Source: Tragulus kanchil (lineage: Eukaryota > Chordata > Mammalia > Artiodactyla > Tragulidae). Taken from it: 64,000 nt of DNA. How positions within the stretch are numbered: position 1 is the stretch's first letter; each line of letters opens with the position of its first letter. The notes under the pieces are model-generated. The model was not told the origin of the DNA and searched no databases. It was given only the letters and a program-made list of their open reading frames with translations. Below are positions 46,429 through 59,817 of this stretch, piece by piece. Made by a program: the position numbers and the translations under genes. The stretch lies in the NCBI GenBank assembly GCA_022376925.1, contig JAIOJX010000002.1, positions 64,256,001 through 64,320,000 of the forward strand, given 5' to 3'.

Positions 46429-47493
46429 CTTTTCCAAGCACTATAATTTAACCAGGAGCAGAAGCAGGAATGATTAGATGTATGTGTTCAGGTATGTGTA
46501 CGTGTAATAACCTTTTAGGGAGTAGCCACTGTTTGGAACAGACCTGGTCTTAAGATAGAAGGGGAAAAGAGCTAAGAAGTGTAACGTTGGGTCTTAACAC
46601 TTCTGTCTGAAAATCTCATGGTTTCTATTCATATCTGACATCAATGGCATGGTACAGTGTATTTTATTTTCCTCTCCAGGGAGCAGTCAATACAGGATAT
46701 TTGTTAACAGTATGGTAGTTTACCATGGTGACCACTATACAGTTTGACAGATTTGAAGATGCTAGCATTACTGTTACGATTTGGGGAGTTGTATAAGGAA
46801 ACCTGTTTCTTCTGTCAGTTATTCAGTTTGCAAATTTGGTCCTCTCAAAGACTCTGTTACGGGCTTCCCCCTGGTGGTCCAGTGGGTAAGTGCAGTGCAA
46901 GGGGCGCCGGTTCGATCCCTGGCCTGGGAAGATCCCACGTGCCGTGGAGCGGCTGGACCAATGTGTCCAATCACTGAGCCGGAGCTCTGGGGCGCATGCA
47001 CCCAGAGCCAGCGCTCTGTGACGACAGACGCCACCACGGTGGGAGGCCCACATGGGCCAAAGAACAAAGACAGATGAAAATAGAGAAATGAAAGACCAAT
47101 AGAAGTGGCCCACCTGCTCCCCTCCCTCCCCAACCCGACCCCCGCCCAAAATAAATAAATAAATAAATCTTTAAAAAAAAAAAAAAAAGACTCTGTTAAC
47201 AGTGCTTCTCAAATTTATTGTGCATGCAAATGTGAATCAGTAGTTCTGGGGTGAAACCTGAGATAATGCGTTCACAGTAAGCTCCAGGGTAATGCCAGCG
47301 CTGCTGGTACTTAGAACACAATTTTAAATAGCACGGTTCTAAAAGCACTCCGTATGGGGCTTCCCCAGTGGCTCAACATTAAACAATCCACCTATAGTGC
47401 AGGAGACATAAATTCTATCCCTGGGTCAGAAAGATCCCCTGGAGAAGGAAATGGCAACCCACTCCAGTATTCTTGCCTGGAAAATCCCAGAGG
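46429..47493. repeat. Tandem duplication 15, copy 2
   Basis: Second copy of 45312-46374. Confidence 0.95.
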
Positions 47494-47551
47494 AACCAGG
47501 CGGGCTATAATCCATGGGGTTGCATAGAGTCGGACACAACTACCTGTGCGA

Positions 47552-48367
47552 CATTCCACGCACAGGTATCAAATTTTAAGTCAAAAAATATTACAAGAAG
47601 TTCAACATACTGGGAAAATATAACAGTTTTTAATTTGTATAAACCTAATATCATGGTCTCAAAATATAGAAAACAAAGTAAAGAAATGTTGGAGGAATAA
47701 CCCGCATAGTGGGAAATTTTAACATCTGTCAGTAATTTGAAGAATAAGCATCCAGAAGCAAACTAGTATGGATATAGAAGATTGAACCCAGTTAGCAAAT
47801 TTGCTCTCATGGATATGGAGATAGTTGTGTGTGTATGCATATCAACATGTGCATACAAACACACGTATAACACGACCCTTCAGTACAAAACCCATATTCT
47901 TTTCAGGCACACATATATATGGAGCATTTATTGATTGTAAGGCAAGTTCTAACAAATTTTATAGGCTTTACTTATTTAAGAGTATTTTCTTTGACCACCG
48001 TACAATTAAGCTAGAAATCAGTAAACAAAAGATAAAATTGTTAAGTTATCATAGATTAGCAAGTTAAATAATATTCTCAAAATAGCAAAAGAAGAAATTA
48101 GGATAGAAGTCATATAATATTTTGGATGGTATAGTTAAAATGCAGTGTATCAAAACGTGTAGGGTGCAGTCTACAAGGAGTTTCTTATTTTTTATATTTA
48201 TATATATATATATTAAACTGCTTCTGGTAATGATGGAGTAAAATCTAACTCTCTTACTGTTTTCACTATACCTGATTATATCTTAGGGAAAATCTTATAT
48301 ATTTATTCATCTGATAGAGATTGAACACCTGCTATATGTCATGCTTGCTATTAGAGACTGGGTATAT
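47552..48367. other. AT-rich intronic DNA
   Basis: A short (TA)n tract lies at about 48202-48214. No gene or clear repeat. Confidence 0.45.
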
Positions 48368-48535
48368 AGCGTGGTTTCTCAACCTCAGCAGAGTTGACTT
48401 TTTGTGACAGATTATTCTTTTGAGGGGGAACTGCTGTGTGCAATGTGTAGCACACAATGTTTAGCAGTGTCCATGATGTATACCCACTAAATGCTAATAA
48501 CACTTAACCCGTGGAGATAACCAAAATTGTGCCTT
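48368..48535. mobile_element. MER20-like DNA transposon remnant
   Basis: GGTTTCTCAACCTCAGCAGAG, GTTTAGCAGTGTCCATGATG and ACCCACTAAATGCTAATAAC follow the order of an inverted MER20 (hAT). Confidence 0.75.
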
Positions 48536-48675
48536 GATTTTCTCAGTTGCAAAATAAGAATAGTGGTGACACCCACTTTGTAAGATTGATGAATAGGTAA
48601 GATAATAAATGTAGAGTACTTAGGGCAGTGCCTGGCATAGACTGAACACTTGGTAAGTGTTCACTATTACTTTGT
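48536..48675. mobile_element. MIR remnant
   Basis: TTTTCTCAGTTGCAAAATAAG, then AGGGCAGTGCCTGGCATAGAC and TTGGTAAGTGTTCACTATTA, the inverted MIR core and tail. Confidence 0.78.
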
Positions 48676-48931
48676 CAAATCACAGATACCTTTGCCTTTC
48701 TAAACTGTAATATTAGTAATTTTTGTAAGAGAAATAGGACCCCTCCTTTCCATACTCCCAATCTAGCGTCATATTTGCTGTCTTTAAATGGATAATATTA
48801 ACATAAAATTACCAAATAGGAGACTGGGCTAGATAACTGTTATCAGTTTCAACTTTCAAATATTGTGATTATATTTACTTATGGCTAGAAGAGAATGAAT
48901 GATCAGTGTACTTCATTGTGCTCTGGTACCC

Positions 48932-49321
48932 ACATGTTTTGTTTTTTTTTTTTTTTAATTTTATTTATTTATTTATTTTTGGCTATTCTGAGTTTTCACT
49001 GCTGCCACAGGCTTTTCTCTAGTTGCAGGGAGTGGGGTCTACTCTCTAGTTGAGGTGAATGAACAGGCTTCTTGTTGTGGTGACTTCTCTTGTTGTGGAC
49101 CTTGGGCTCTAGGACACACAGGCTTACATAGTTGCAGCACATGGGTTCTGTAGTTGTGGCTTCAAGGCCCTAGAGCACAGGTGCAATAGTTGTGGCTCAC
49201 AGGTTTAGTTGCTCTGCAGCATGTGGGATCTTCCCGGATCAGGGATCGAACTCGTGTCTCCTGCATTGGCAGGCAAATTCTTCACCACTGAGCTACCAGG
49301 GAAGCCCTGAATACATGTTTT
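48932..49321 (-). mobile_element. CHR-1-type SINE, minus strand
   Basis: Body 48941-49308. On the minus strand it begins AGGGCTTCCCTGGTAGCTCA and ends in poly-A. Target duplication ACATGTTTT at 48932 and 49313. Confidence 0.88.
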
Positions 49322-49523
49322 AATGCTAGTAATTATAATTTTAGAACATCTTATAATATAAATTATTGCAAGGTGTTTTATAATTTCAAATTATTAAAGT
49401 GAATACTTTCAAGTTGTTTCAAGCTTTAAAATGCAGGAAACTTCTATGTTAGTTTTCTTGCTTTGAACTGCACTCCGTGGTAAACTTTTGAAAATGATAG
49501 TGCAGTTGAAAATTTAATTGTGA

Positions 49524-50649
49524 TTAAATGTTGAATCAACTCTTTCACAGGTTGAAAATACTACTAGACAAAGTAAGTGTCGACTAACATTTGCTCCTGA
49601 AATCAGTTAAGAAGTGATATATATTATTAATGAAAAGTAGTCTGTGTATTTTGCATTGTTTTTAAATTGCAAAATGAGTAAAGTGTTTTTGGCTCCCTCT
49701 GCTGTTAATGAGATAGAAGAAAGGGATTAATTTTTAAATCTTAGAAAAGCTTTAATGTTTTATAACAAAAAATACATTTAAATATGTGCTGTTTAATGCA
49801 GAAGAAATTGGAATATAATGAAAAGGAAAAATATTCTCTCTCCCTAAGAATTGTTTCATTTTTCATACCCATCAAAACTTTAGAAAAGTGCCTCTTTCTG
49901 CAACCAAATGAGATCTTTCTTTTTCTTCCACTTTAAAAAACAAAATGACTATAATAATTGCGGTAGTTCTAGGTACAGTTCAGGTAGTAGCTTCAAATCA
50001 TTTATTCCTTCCAGTTTGATGCTTGCCATATGTCAGACTCTTTGTTAGGCGCTAGGAATCATTGTGAAACTAAGCAGGGTGTTTTGTAGGTTACAGTTTA
50101 GAGGAAGAGAGATAAAAAGAAACTTAAAAACTGTGTCCTGTACTGTGAAGAAGACAAAGATGCTGTGTGACTAGCAGCAGCGATCTGCTTAACCTGAGTG
50201 ATCAAGAACGTTTTAGCACAGGACAGCCTTTTTAAGTACTGCAGAGGTGGCGTTTTTTGTTTTTGTTTTTTTTCCTGAGATCCAGAATTGATTATTAATA
50301 TTACTTCATTATTGTTAATGCTTCATTAGAACAATTCACCCAGCTAAACTAATTAGAAATGTATAAACAAACTCTAGTGTGGTCAGTTCAGGTCAGTTGC
50401 TATGTTGTGTCCAACTCTTTGCAACCTCATGGACTGCAGCACACCAGGCTTCCCTGTTTTTCACCATCTCCTGGAGCTTGTTCAAATTCATGTCCATTCA
50501 GTCAGTGATGCCATGCAACCATCTTATCCTCTGTCGTCCTTTCTCCTTCTTCCTTCTATTTTTCTCAGCATCAGGCTGAGAATGAGCCATCTCTTGGCAT
50601 CAGGTGGCCAAAGCTTCAGCATCAGTGCTTCAGTGAAGATTCAGTGTGG
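49524..50649. repeat. Tandem duplication 16, copy 1
   Basis: It repeats without spacer at 50650-51776, offset 1126. Confidence 0.96.
50376..50649 (+). mobile_element. BovB/Bov-A2-type 3' fragment
   Basis: GTTCAGGTCAGTTGCTATGT, CAACTCTTTGCAACCTCATGG and CATTCAGTCAGTGATGCCATG are BovB 3'-end sequence. The target duplication AGTGTGGTCA is visible in full in copy 2, at 51502-51511 and 51769-51778. BovB is a ruminant hallmark. Confidence 0.88.
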
Positions 50650-51776
50650 TTAAATGTTGAATCAACTCTTTCACAGGTTGAAAATACTACTAGACAAAGT
50701 AAGTGTCGACTAACATTTGCTCCTGAAATCAGTTAAGAAGTGATATATATTATTAATGAAAAGTAGTCTGTGTATTTTGCATTGTTTTTAAATTGCAAAA
50801 TGAGTAAAGTGTTTTTGGCTCCCTCTGCTGTTAATGAGATAGAAGAAAGGGATTAATTTTAAATCTTAGAAAAGCTTTAATGTTTTATAACAAAAAATAC
50901 ATTTAAATATGTGCTGTTTAATGCAGAAGAAATTGGAATATAATGAAAAGGAAAAATATTCTCTCTCCCTAAGAATTGTTTCATTTTTCATACCCATCAA
51001 AACTTTAGAAAAGTGCCTCTTTCTGCAACCAAATGAGATCTTTCTTTTTCTTCCACTTTAAAAAACAAAATGACTATAATAATTGCGGTAGTTCTAGGTA
51101 CAGTTCAGGTAGTAGCTTCAAATCATTTATTCCTTCCAGTTTGATGCTTGCCATATGTCAGACTCTTTGTTAGGCGCTAGGAATCATTGTGAAACTAAGC
51201 AGGGTGTTTTGTAGGTTACAGTTTAGAGGAAGAGAGATAAAAAGAAACTTAAAAACTGTGTCCTGTACTGTGAAGAAGACAAAGATGCTGTGTGACTAGC
51301 AGCAGCGATCTGCTTAACCTGAGTGATCAAGAACGTTTTAGCACAGGACAGCCTTTTTAAGTACTGCAGAGGTGGCGTTTTTTGTTTTTGTTTTTTTTCC
51401 TGAGATCCAGAATTGATTATTAATATTACTTCATTATTGTTAATGCTTCATTAGAACAATTCACCCAGCTAAACTAATTAGAAATGTATAAACAAACTCT
51501 AGTGTGGTCAGTTCAGGTCAGTTGCTATGTTGTGTCCAACTCTTTGCAACCTCATGGACTGCAGCACACCAGGCTTCCCTGTTTTTCACCATCTCCTGGA
51601 GCTTGTTCAAATTCATGTCCATTCAGTCAGTGATGCCATGCAACCATCTTATCCTCTGTCGTCCCTTTCTCCTTCTTCCTTCTATTTTTCTCAGCATCAG
51701 GCTGAGAATGAGCCATCTCTTGGCATCAGGTGGCCAAAGCTTCAGCATCAGTGCTTCAGTGAAGATTCAGTGTGGT
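50650..51776. repeat. Tandem duplication 16, copy 2
   Basis: Second copy of 49524-50649, with the BovB fragment at 51512-51768. It differs by one T and one C in runs. Confidence 0.96.
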
Positions 51777-51783
51777 CAACATG

Positions 51784-52820
51784 TCAATTAAGATTGGATA
51801 GAGGGAGAACACTGATCTAAGTATTTTCTAAATTTGTTAGAGTTAGGTAGAACTAATTTTTCTTTGAAATTTACTCTCATAAAAATTGAGTGTAAATATA
51901 ACATTTTGTTATGCTTGCTATCCTACTAAGTTTTGAGTTTATTGATTTTTTGTAAATTTATTTTATTTAGAATTGTTGAAATAATGATTTTTTATCAGTT
52001 TCATGCAGTTTCCATTACATGTAGTACAGATGAGAAGGTTAACACTAATGCAGAATTTAAACAAAAACAAATGCCATAAAGTTGGTGGTAATGATATAGT
52101 TAGGTGAAATGTCTTGATAAACAAGTGACAGATAGTTGAAATGAAGTATATAAAAAGTATGTTTATGTATGAAAGCATATATTAATCTACTTCATGGTAT
52201 GTATAAAGAATACAGTAATTTAATGTAACTGCATAGTGAAGATTTTGTCTGATTCTATTAGAGAAGAAGCATTTTCCTCTGTGAAGATTAATATTGCATA
52301 CTTCAAACTTGGTTAATAATAGTAAATCTTCAAATATAGTTTATTTTAATCAGGTTAGATGTGTTGAGAGATATGGTTCTTTTTTTTGAGAGATATGGTT
52401 CTTAATTTACTTTTTAATAACTTCCTTTTAGCTGACAGTTACTTATGGCTTTTTAAAATTAATTTATTTTTAATTAGAGAATAATAGCTTTACAGTGTTG
52501 TGTTGGTTTCTACCATAAGTCAACATGAATCATCCATAAGTATACATATGTCCCTTCCCTTAAACCTCTTTCCCACCTTGCACCCCATCCCACCTCTCTG
52601 GGTTGCTGATCAGAGAGTACCTGGTTGAGCTCCTTTGTCAGCTGCTTCACTTGAAATTGTTTTCTCCCATTCTGAGGGTTGTCTTTTCATCTTGTTTATG
52701 GTTTCCTTTGTGTCCAAAAGTTTTAAGTTTAATTATATCCCACTTGTTTATTTTTGTTTATTTCCATTATTTTAGCAGGTGGATAATAGAAGATATTGCT
52801 GTGATTTGTGTCTAAAGAGT
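51784..52820. repeat. Tandem duplication 17, copy 1
   Basis: It repeats at 52873-53878. A 52-bp T-rich join lies between, and copy 2 lost 33 bp close to its start. Confidence 0.94.
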
Positions 52821-52872
52821 TTTTAGTTTTCCCTTTTTTTGCTTTTGGTTTGCAAAGTTTTAAGTAGTTTAA

Positions 52873-53878
52873 TCAATTAAGATTGGATAGTTAAAAAGTT
52901 AGGTAGAACTAATTTTTCTTTGAAATTTACTCTCATAAAAATTGAGTGTAAATATAACATTTTGTTATGCTTGCTATCCTACTAAGTTTTGAGTTTATTG
53001 ATTTTTTGTAAATTTATTTTATTTAGAATTGTTGAAATAATGATTTTTTATCAGTTTCATGCAGTTTCCATTACATGTAGTACAGATGAGAAGGTTAACA
53101 CTAATGCAGAATTTAAACAAAAACAAATGCCATAAAGTTGGTGGTAATGATATAGTTAGGTGAAATGTCTTGATAAACAAGTGACAGATAGTTGAAATGA
53201 AGTATATAAAAAGTATGTTTATGTATGAAAGCATATATTAATCTACTTCATGGTATGTATAAAGAATACAGTAATTTAATGTAACTGCATAGTGAAGATT
53301 TTGTCTGATTCTATTAGAGAAGAAGCATTTTCCTCTGTGAAGATTAATATTGCATACTTCAAACTTGGTTAATAATAGTAAATCTTCAAATATAGTTTAT
53401 TTTAATCAGGTTAGATGTGTTGAGAGATATGGTTCTTTTTTTTGAGAGATATGGTTCTTAATTTACTTTTTAATAACTTCCTTTTAGCTGACAGTTACTT
53501 ATGGCTTTTTAAAATTAATTTATTTTTAATTAGAGAATAATAGCTTTACAGTGTTGTGTTGGTTTCTACCATAAGTCAACATGAATCATCCATAAGTATA
53601 CATATGTCCCTTCCCTTAAACCTCTTTCCCACCTTGCACCCCATCCCACCTCTCTGGGTTGCTGATCAGAGAGTACCTGGTTGAGCTCCTTTGTCAGCTG
53701 CTTCACTTGAAATTGTTTTCTCCCATTCTGAGGGTTGTCTTTTCATCTTGTTTATGGTTTCCTTTGTGTCCAAAAGTTTTAAGTTTAATTATATCCCACT
53801 TGTTTATTTTTGTTTTTATTTCCATTATTTTAGCAGGTGGATAATAGAAGATATTGCTGTGATTTGTGTCTAAAGAGT
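52873..53878. repeat. Tandem duplication 17, copy 2
   Basis: Second copy of 51784-52820. A 19-bp internal tandem (GAGATATGGTTCTT plus T run) is present in both. Confidence 0.94.
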
Positions 53879-55063
53879 GTTTTGCCTATGTTTTCCTCTG
53901 GAAGAGTTTTATAGTTTCTAGTCATATATTTAGGTCTTTAAGACATTTTAAGTTTGTCTTTGTATATAGTGTTAGGAAGTATTCTAATTTCATTCTTTTG
54001 CACATAGCTGTACAGTTTTCCCAGCGTCATTTATTGAAGAGACAGTCTTTTCTCCTTTGTATATTTTTGCCTCCTTTGTCAAAGACAGGGTGCCCATATG
54101 TGCATGAGTTTAACTCTGGGCTTTCTAACTTATTCCATTGGTCTATATTCATGTTTTTTGTGCCAGTACTAGTGTCTTGGTGACTGTAGTTTTGTACTAG
54201 AGTCTGAAGTCAGGGAGATTGATTTTCCCCAGCTTCATTCTTCTTTATTAAGATTAGATTGCTTTGGTTATTCTAGGTCTTTTGTGTTTCCATATGAATT
54301 GTGAAATTCTTTTTGTTAAAATTCTGTGAAAAATGCCATTAATAGTTTGATAGAGATTGTGTTGAATCTGTAGATTGCTTTGGATAGAGTAGTCATTTTC
54401 ACAATATTAATTCTTCCTATCCAGGAACATGGTATATCTCTCCATTTATGTCATCTTTAATTTTTTTCATCAGTGTCTTATAAGTTTCTATATACAGCTG
54501 TCTTTGTCTCCTTAGACAGGTTTATTCCTTGGTATTTTATTCTTATTGTTGCAATGGTGAGTGGGATTGATTCCTTAATTTCTTTTTTGATTTTTTGTTG
54601 TTAGCGTATAGTAATGGAAGGGATTTCTGTGTATTGATTTTGTATCCTGCCACTTTACTAAATTCACTGATTAGCTCTATTAATTTTCTGATAACTATCT
54701 TTAGGGTTTTCTGTATTGTATTATGTTGACTGCAAACAGTGAATGCTTTGCTTTTTTTCCAATCTGGGTTCCTTTTATTTCTTCTCTAATTGCTGTGGCT
54801 AGAATTTCCAAAATTATGTTGAATAATAGTGGCAAGAGTGACCACCCTTGTCTTTTTCTTGATCTTAGAGGAAACTTTTTCGTTTTTTTCCATTGAGAAT
54901 GTTTACTCTGGATTTGTCTGTGACCTTTATTATGTTGAGGTAGGTTCCTTCTATGCCCATTTTTGAAGAGTTTTATCATAAATGGTTGCTGAATATAAAT
55001 GGTTGAAAGCATTTTCTGCATCTACTGAGATTATCATATGATTTTTATATTTTAGTTTGTTAA

Positions 55064-56153
55064 TATGGTGTATCACATTGATGATTTGCATATGTTGAAG
55101 AATCCTTGCATTTTTGGTGTATGATCCTTGATCATCCTTTTACTGTGTTGTTGGATGCTGTTTGCTAGAATTTTGTTGGGGACTTTGTGCATCTATATTC
55201 ATAAATAATATTGGCCTGTAATTGTCTTTTTTTGTGATGTCTTTGTCTGGTTTTGGTATCTGGGTGATGGTGGCCTCATAGAATGAGTTTGGAAGTGTTC
55301 CATCCTCTGAAAGAATTTCAGAAGGATAGGCTCTTCTCTAAATGTTTGGTAGAATTCACCTGTGAAGTGATCTGGCCATGGTTTTTGTTTTTTGGGAGAT
55401 TTTTGATCACAGTTTCAATTTCAGTGTTTGTGATCAGCTTGTTCATAATTTCTGTTTCTTCCTGGTTCAGTCTTGGAAGATTGAACTCATCTTAAGAATC
55501 TGTCCATTTCTTCCAGGTTGTCCATTTTATTGGCTTGTATTAGTAGTTGCTCTTTATAGTCTCTTGTGATCCTTTGTATTTTTGCATTGTCTGTTGCAGC
55601 CTCTACTTTTTCATTGCTAATTTCGTTGATTTGTGTCTTCTCCCCTTTTTTCTCAGTGAGTCTGGCTAATGATCTGTCAGTTTTGTTTATCTTTTCAAAA
55701 AAACATGTTTTAGTTTTATGGATCTTTGCTATTATTTCTTTCATTTCTTTTTCATTTATTTCTGCACTTATCTTTCTGATTTTTTTCCTCAACTAATTTT
55801 GGGGAGGAGGGTGGTGTGTGTCTTTTTATTTGTTTGTTTCCTAAGAAAACAAAGTACAGAAAGGTGACCTTGTGAATAAATGAAACCAGAAGTGATACCA
55901 GCCAATTAAAAACAAAACTAGCTAAAACTAAAACAAGAGCAAAGCAGGGTGCCAACTTGAGGAATAAAGCAAAAACAACAACAACAAAACTAACAAACAT
56001 GGTTAAAAGAAAGAAAAAGAATAGCAAACTAGTTACATAGAAGTATATTAAAAAGATTTATAAATATTTAAGAATAGCTGCCCTGGAGAAGGGATTGGCA
56101 GTCCTCAATATTTTGCCTGGAGATTCCTGTGGACAGAGGAGCCTGGAAGGCTC
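55064..56153. repeat. Tandem duplication 18, copy 1
   Basis: It repeats without spacer at 56154-57247, offset exactly 1090 until near the end, where copy 1 has lost a few bases in the Bov-A part. Confidence 0.97.
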
Positions 56154-57247
56154 TATGGTGTATCACATTGATGATTTGCATATGTTGAAGAATCCTTGCA
56201 TTTTTGGTGTATGATCCTTGATCATCCTTTTACTGTGTTGTTGGATGCTGTTTGCTAGAATTTTGTTGGGGACTTTGTGCATCTATATTCATAAATAATA
56301 TTGGCCTGTAATTGTCTTTTTTTGTGATGTCTTTGTCTGGTTTTGGTATCTGGGTGATGGTGGCCTCATAGAATGAGTTTGGAAGTGTTCCATCCTCTGA
56401 AAGAATTTCAGAAGGATAGGCTCTTCTCTAAATGTTTGGTAGAATTCACCTGTGAAGTGATCTGGCCATGGTTTTTGTTTTTTGGGAGATTTTTGATCAC
56501 AGTTTCAATTTCAGTGTTTGTGATCAGCTTGTTCATAATTTCTGTTTCTTCCTGGTTCAGTCTTGGAAGATTGAACTCATCTTAAGAATCTGTCCATTTC
56601 TTCCAGGTTGTCCATTTTATTGGCTTGTATTAGTAGTTGCTCTTTATAGTCTCTTGTGATCCTTTGTATTTTTGCATTGTCTGTTGCAGCCTCTACTTTT
56701 TCATTGCTAATTTCGTTGATTTGTGTCTTCTCCCCTTTTTTCTCAGTGAGTCTGGCTAATGATCTGTCAGTTTTGTTTATCTTTTCAAAAAAACATGTTT
56801 TAGTTTTATGGATCTTTGCTATTATTTCTTTCATTTCTTTTTCATTTATTTCTGCACTTATCTTTCTGATTTTTTTCCTCAACTAATTTTGGGGAGGAGG
56901 GTGGTGTGTGTTTTTTCATTTGTTTGTTTCCTAAGAAAACAAAGTACAGAAAGGTGACCTTGTGAATAAATGAAACCAGAAGTGATACCAGCCAATTAAA
57001 AACAAAACTAGCTAAAACTAAAACAAGAGCAAAGCAGGGTGCCAACTTGAGGAATAAAGCAAAAACAACAACAACAAAACTAACAAACATGGTTAAAAGA
57101 AAGAAAAAGAATAGCAAACTAGTTACATAGAAGTATATTAAAAAGATTTATAAATATTTAAGAATAGCTGCCCTGGAGAAGGGATTGGCAGTCCCCTCCA
57201 ATATTTTTGCCTGGAGATTCCTGTGGACAGAGGAGCCTGGAAGGCTC
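56154..57247. repeat. Tandem duplication 18, copy 2
   Basis: Second copy of 55064-56153, differing by two substitutions near 56911-56917 and small indels at the end. Confidence 0.97.
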
Positions 57248-57297
57248 TAGTCCATGGTGGCACAGCATTGGTCACAACTGAGCAAATAACATGAATA
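57168..57297 (+). mobile_element. Bov-A fragment
   Basis: TGGAGAAGGGATTGGCAGTC, TGCCTGGAGATTCCTGTGG and GTCACAACTGAGCAAATAAC. Its 5' part also appears at 56078-56153, where the duplication cut it. Confidence 0.85.
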
Positions 57298-57638
57298 ATA
57301 GCTACAACAAGAAAACAAAGCGAAAACACCCCATGGAACTGCAAAAAGTCAACGTAAAGGTAAAAGTATATGAAGGAAATTAAAAGTATGACTTAAAAAG
57401 GTCTCAAAAGCTTAGAGATAATAATAAAAACAAAACCACAGTAGCTAAAATAAAGAAAACCAATTATAAAATGAAACAAAATATAAGAAGAAGAATAAAT
57501 GTTTTTCTCTGGTTTCAGCTGTCAGCGTCCTTTCCCCAGTGTGAGTCACAACCCACGTTTGCCTCCCTCTAGGAGGCCCTCCAGCACTGGTGTCAGAGGT
57601 GGGGAGCTAGTCTCTGGACCTGCTGTGGGGACAGCTCA

Positions 57639-58723
57639 GATTCTAATCTGGCCCTGCTCCTGTGTGTTCTTGCCTCCAGTGTTCATAGCTGCCAGAGCGA
57701 GGGCTTTTTCTTTTGTGGGAACATTCACTGTCCTTTTATATTTCCATAGACAGAGTCTACCTCACTGATCATGTGGATTTAATTTGTAGCTTGTACTGCT
57801 GGTGGAAGAGTTTTCAGTCTTCTTCCTTAGCCATTCCACCCTTGGAGTTCAATTGTGGTTTTTATCCCCACGTCTGTATGTGGGTCATCCATAGGAGTTT
57901 GCTCCTGAGGCTGCTCATGAGGACTGGGCATGGAGGTTGGATCACAGGGCCTGCTTGGATCACAGAGACCATGGTGGTGCCAGGTGCACAGGGAAGCCAG
58001 TGGCTATGGGTGCAGGAAATGGTGCTCTTAGGGCTTTTACTAACACTCTGCCTGAGTGAGGATTGAGCTTGGAAGTGGTGCGGCTGCTTGGATCATGGGG
58101 ACTCTTGCAGCAGAAGGTGATCAAGGAAACCATCAGCCGCAGGTACAGAAGATGTGGTTCTACTAGAATCTTTTTCTAGCTTCTGGCAGCTGGCATTCGA
58201 AGGGCCTCCCTGGCTGATTATTGCTTAGTGCATTAGGGTTGCTCACAGGGCAACCCTTGTTGGAGTCCTTATCTATTGCTCAGCACATCATGCACTCAAA
58301 GGGCCACCCTCTCTGAAGTCTTTCTCTGTTGGTCAGCTGCCAGCTCAGGTGTGCTGAGGGAGAGGCTACAGTGATGGCTCCATGCCCTGCACTTGACTAA
58401 GCAGTGGAGACCTGCCTCTTTGGCTGCCCTGCTTTCCTCCAGAAGCATTCTCTGCTGCAGTCTCCTCCCTCCCCTGTCCTCAGGCCATCTCCTTGAAGTC
58501 AAAAGCAGTGCTCGCCCTGAAATTGCATTTCTGTCTGGGGCATGTAGAGCAACGTCACAGATTGTCTGTGTAATTTTCACTCCATTCAAGCTGTCACAGA
58601 TTGGCTGCTTCGAATGCTTCCTCTCTATCCCAACTCATTGCCCCAATGTGGGAATCTCGCCCCTGCTTCAGCTTCCCTACTCCTTGCTTGCAGGTTCAGT
58701 CCTACTCCTCTCCCTTTTCTCCC
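57639..58723. repeat. Tandem duplication 19, copy 1
   Basis: It repeats at 58742-59817, offset 1103. The 18-bp join (58724-58741) matches CTTTGTGGGAACATTCACT, which also occurs inside both copies. Confidence 0.95.
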
Positions 58724-58741
58724 CTTGTGGGAACATTCACT

Positions 58742-59817
58742 GATTCTAATCTGGCCCTGCTCCTGTGTGTTCTTGCCTCCAGTGTTCATAGCTGCCAGAG
58801 CGAGGGCTTTTTCTTTGTGGGAACATTCACTGTCCTTTTATATTTCCATAGACAGAGTCTACCTCACTGATCATGTGGATTTAATTTGTAGCTTGTACTG
58901 CTGGTGGAAGAGTTTTCAGTCTTCTTCCTTAGCCATTCCACCCTTGGAGTTCAATTGTGGTTTTTATCCCCACGTCTGTATGTGGGTCATCCATAGGAGT
59001 TTGCTCCTGAGGCTGCTCATGAGGACTGGGCATGGAGGTTGGATCACAGGGCCTGCTTGGATCACAGAGACCATGGTGGTGCCAGGTGCACAGGGAAGCC
59101 AGTGGCTATGGGTGCAGGAAATGGTGCTCTTAGGGCTTTTACTAACACTCTGCCTGAGTGAGGATTGAGCTTGGAAGTGGTGCGGCTGCTTGGATCATGG
59201 GGACTCTTGCAGCAGAAGGTGATCAAGGAAACCATCAGCCGCAGGTACAGAAGATGTGGTTCTACTAGAATCTTTTTCTAGCTTCTGGCAGCTGGCATTC
59301 GAAGGGCCTCCCTGGCTGATTATTGCTTAGTGCATTAGGGTTGCTCACAGGGCAACCCTTGTTGGAGTCCTTATCTATTGCTCAGCACATCATGCACTCA
59401 AAGGGCCACCCTCTCTGAAGTCTTTCTCTGTTGGTCAGCTGCCAGCTCAGGTGTGCTGAGGGAGAGGCTACAGTGATGGCTCCATGCCCTGCACTTGACT
59501 AAGCAGTGGAGACCTGCCTCTTTGGCTGCCCTGCTTTCCTCCAGAAGCATTCTCTGCTGCAGTCTCCTCCCTCCCCTGTCCTCAGGCCATCTCCTTGAAG
59601 TCAAAAGCAGTGCTCGCCCTGAAATTGCATTTCTGTCTGGGGCATGTAGAGCAACGTCACAGATTGTCTGTGTAATTTTCACTCCATTCAAGCTGTCACA
59701 GATTGGCTGCTTCGAATGCTTCCTCTCTATCCCAACTCATTGCCCCAATGTGGGAATCTCGCCCCTGCTTCAGCTTCCCTACTCCTTGCTTGCAGGTTCA
59801 GTCCTACTCCTCTCCTT
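58742..59817. repeat. Tandem duplication 19, copy 2
   Basis: Second copy of 57639-58723. Its GC-richer open frames on both strands are L1 5' UTR chance frames, not genes. Confidence 0.95.
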
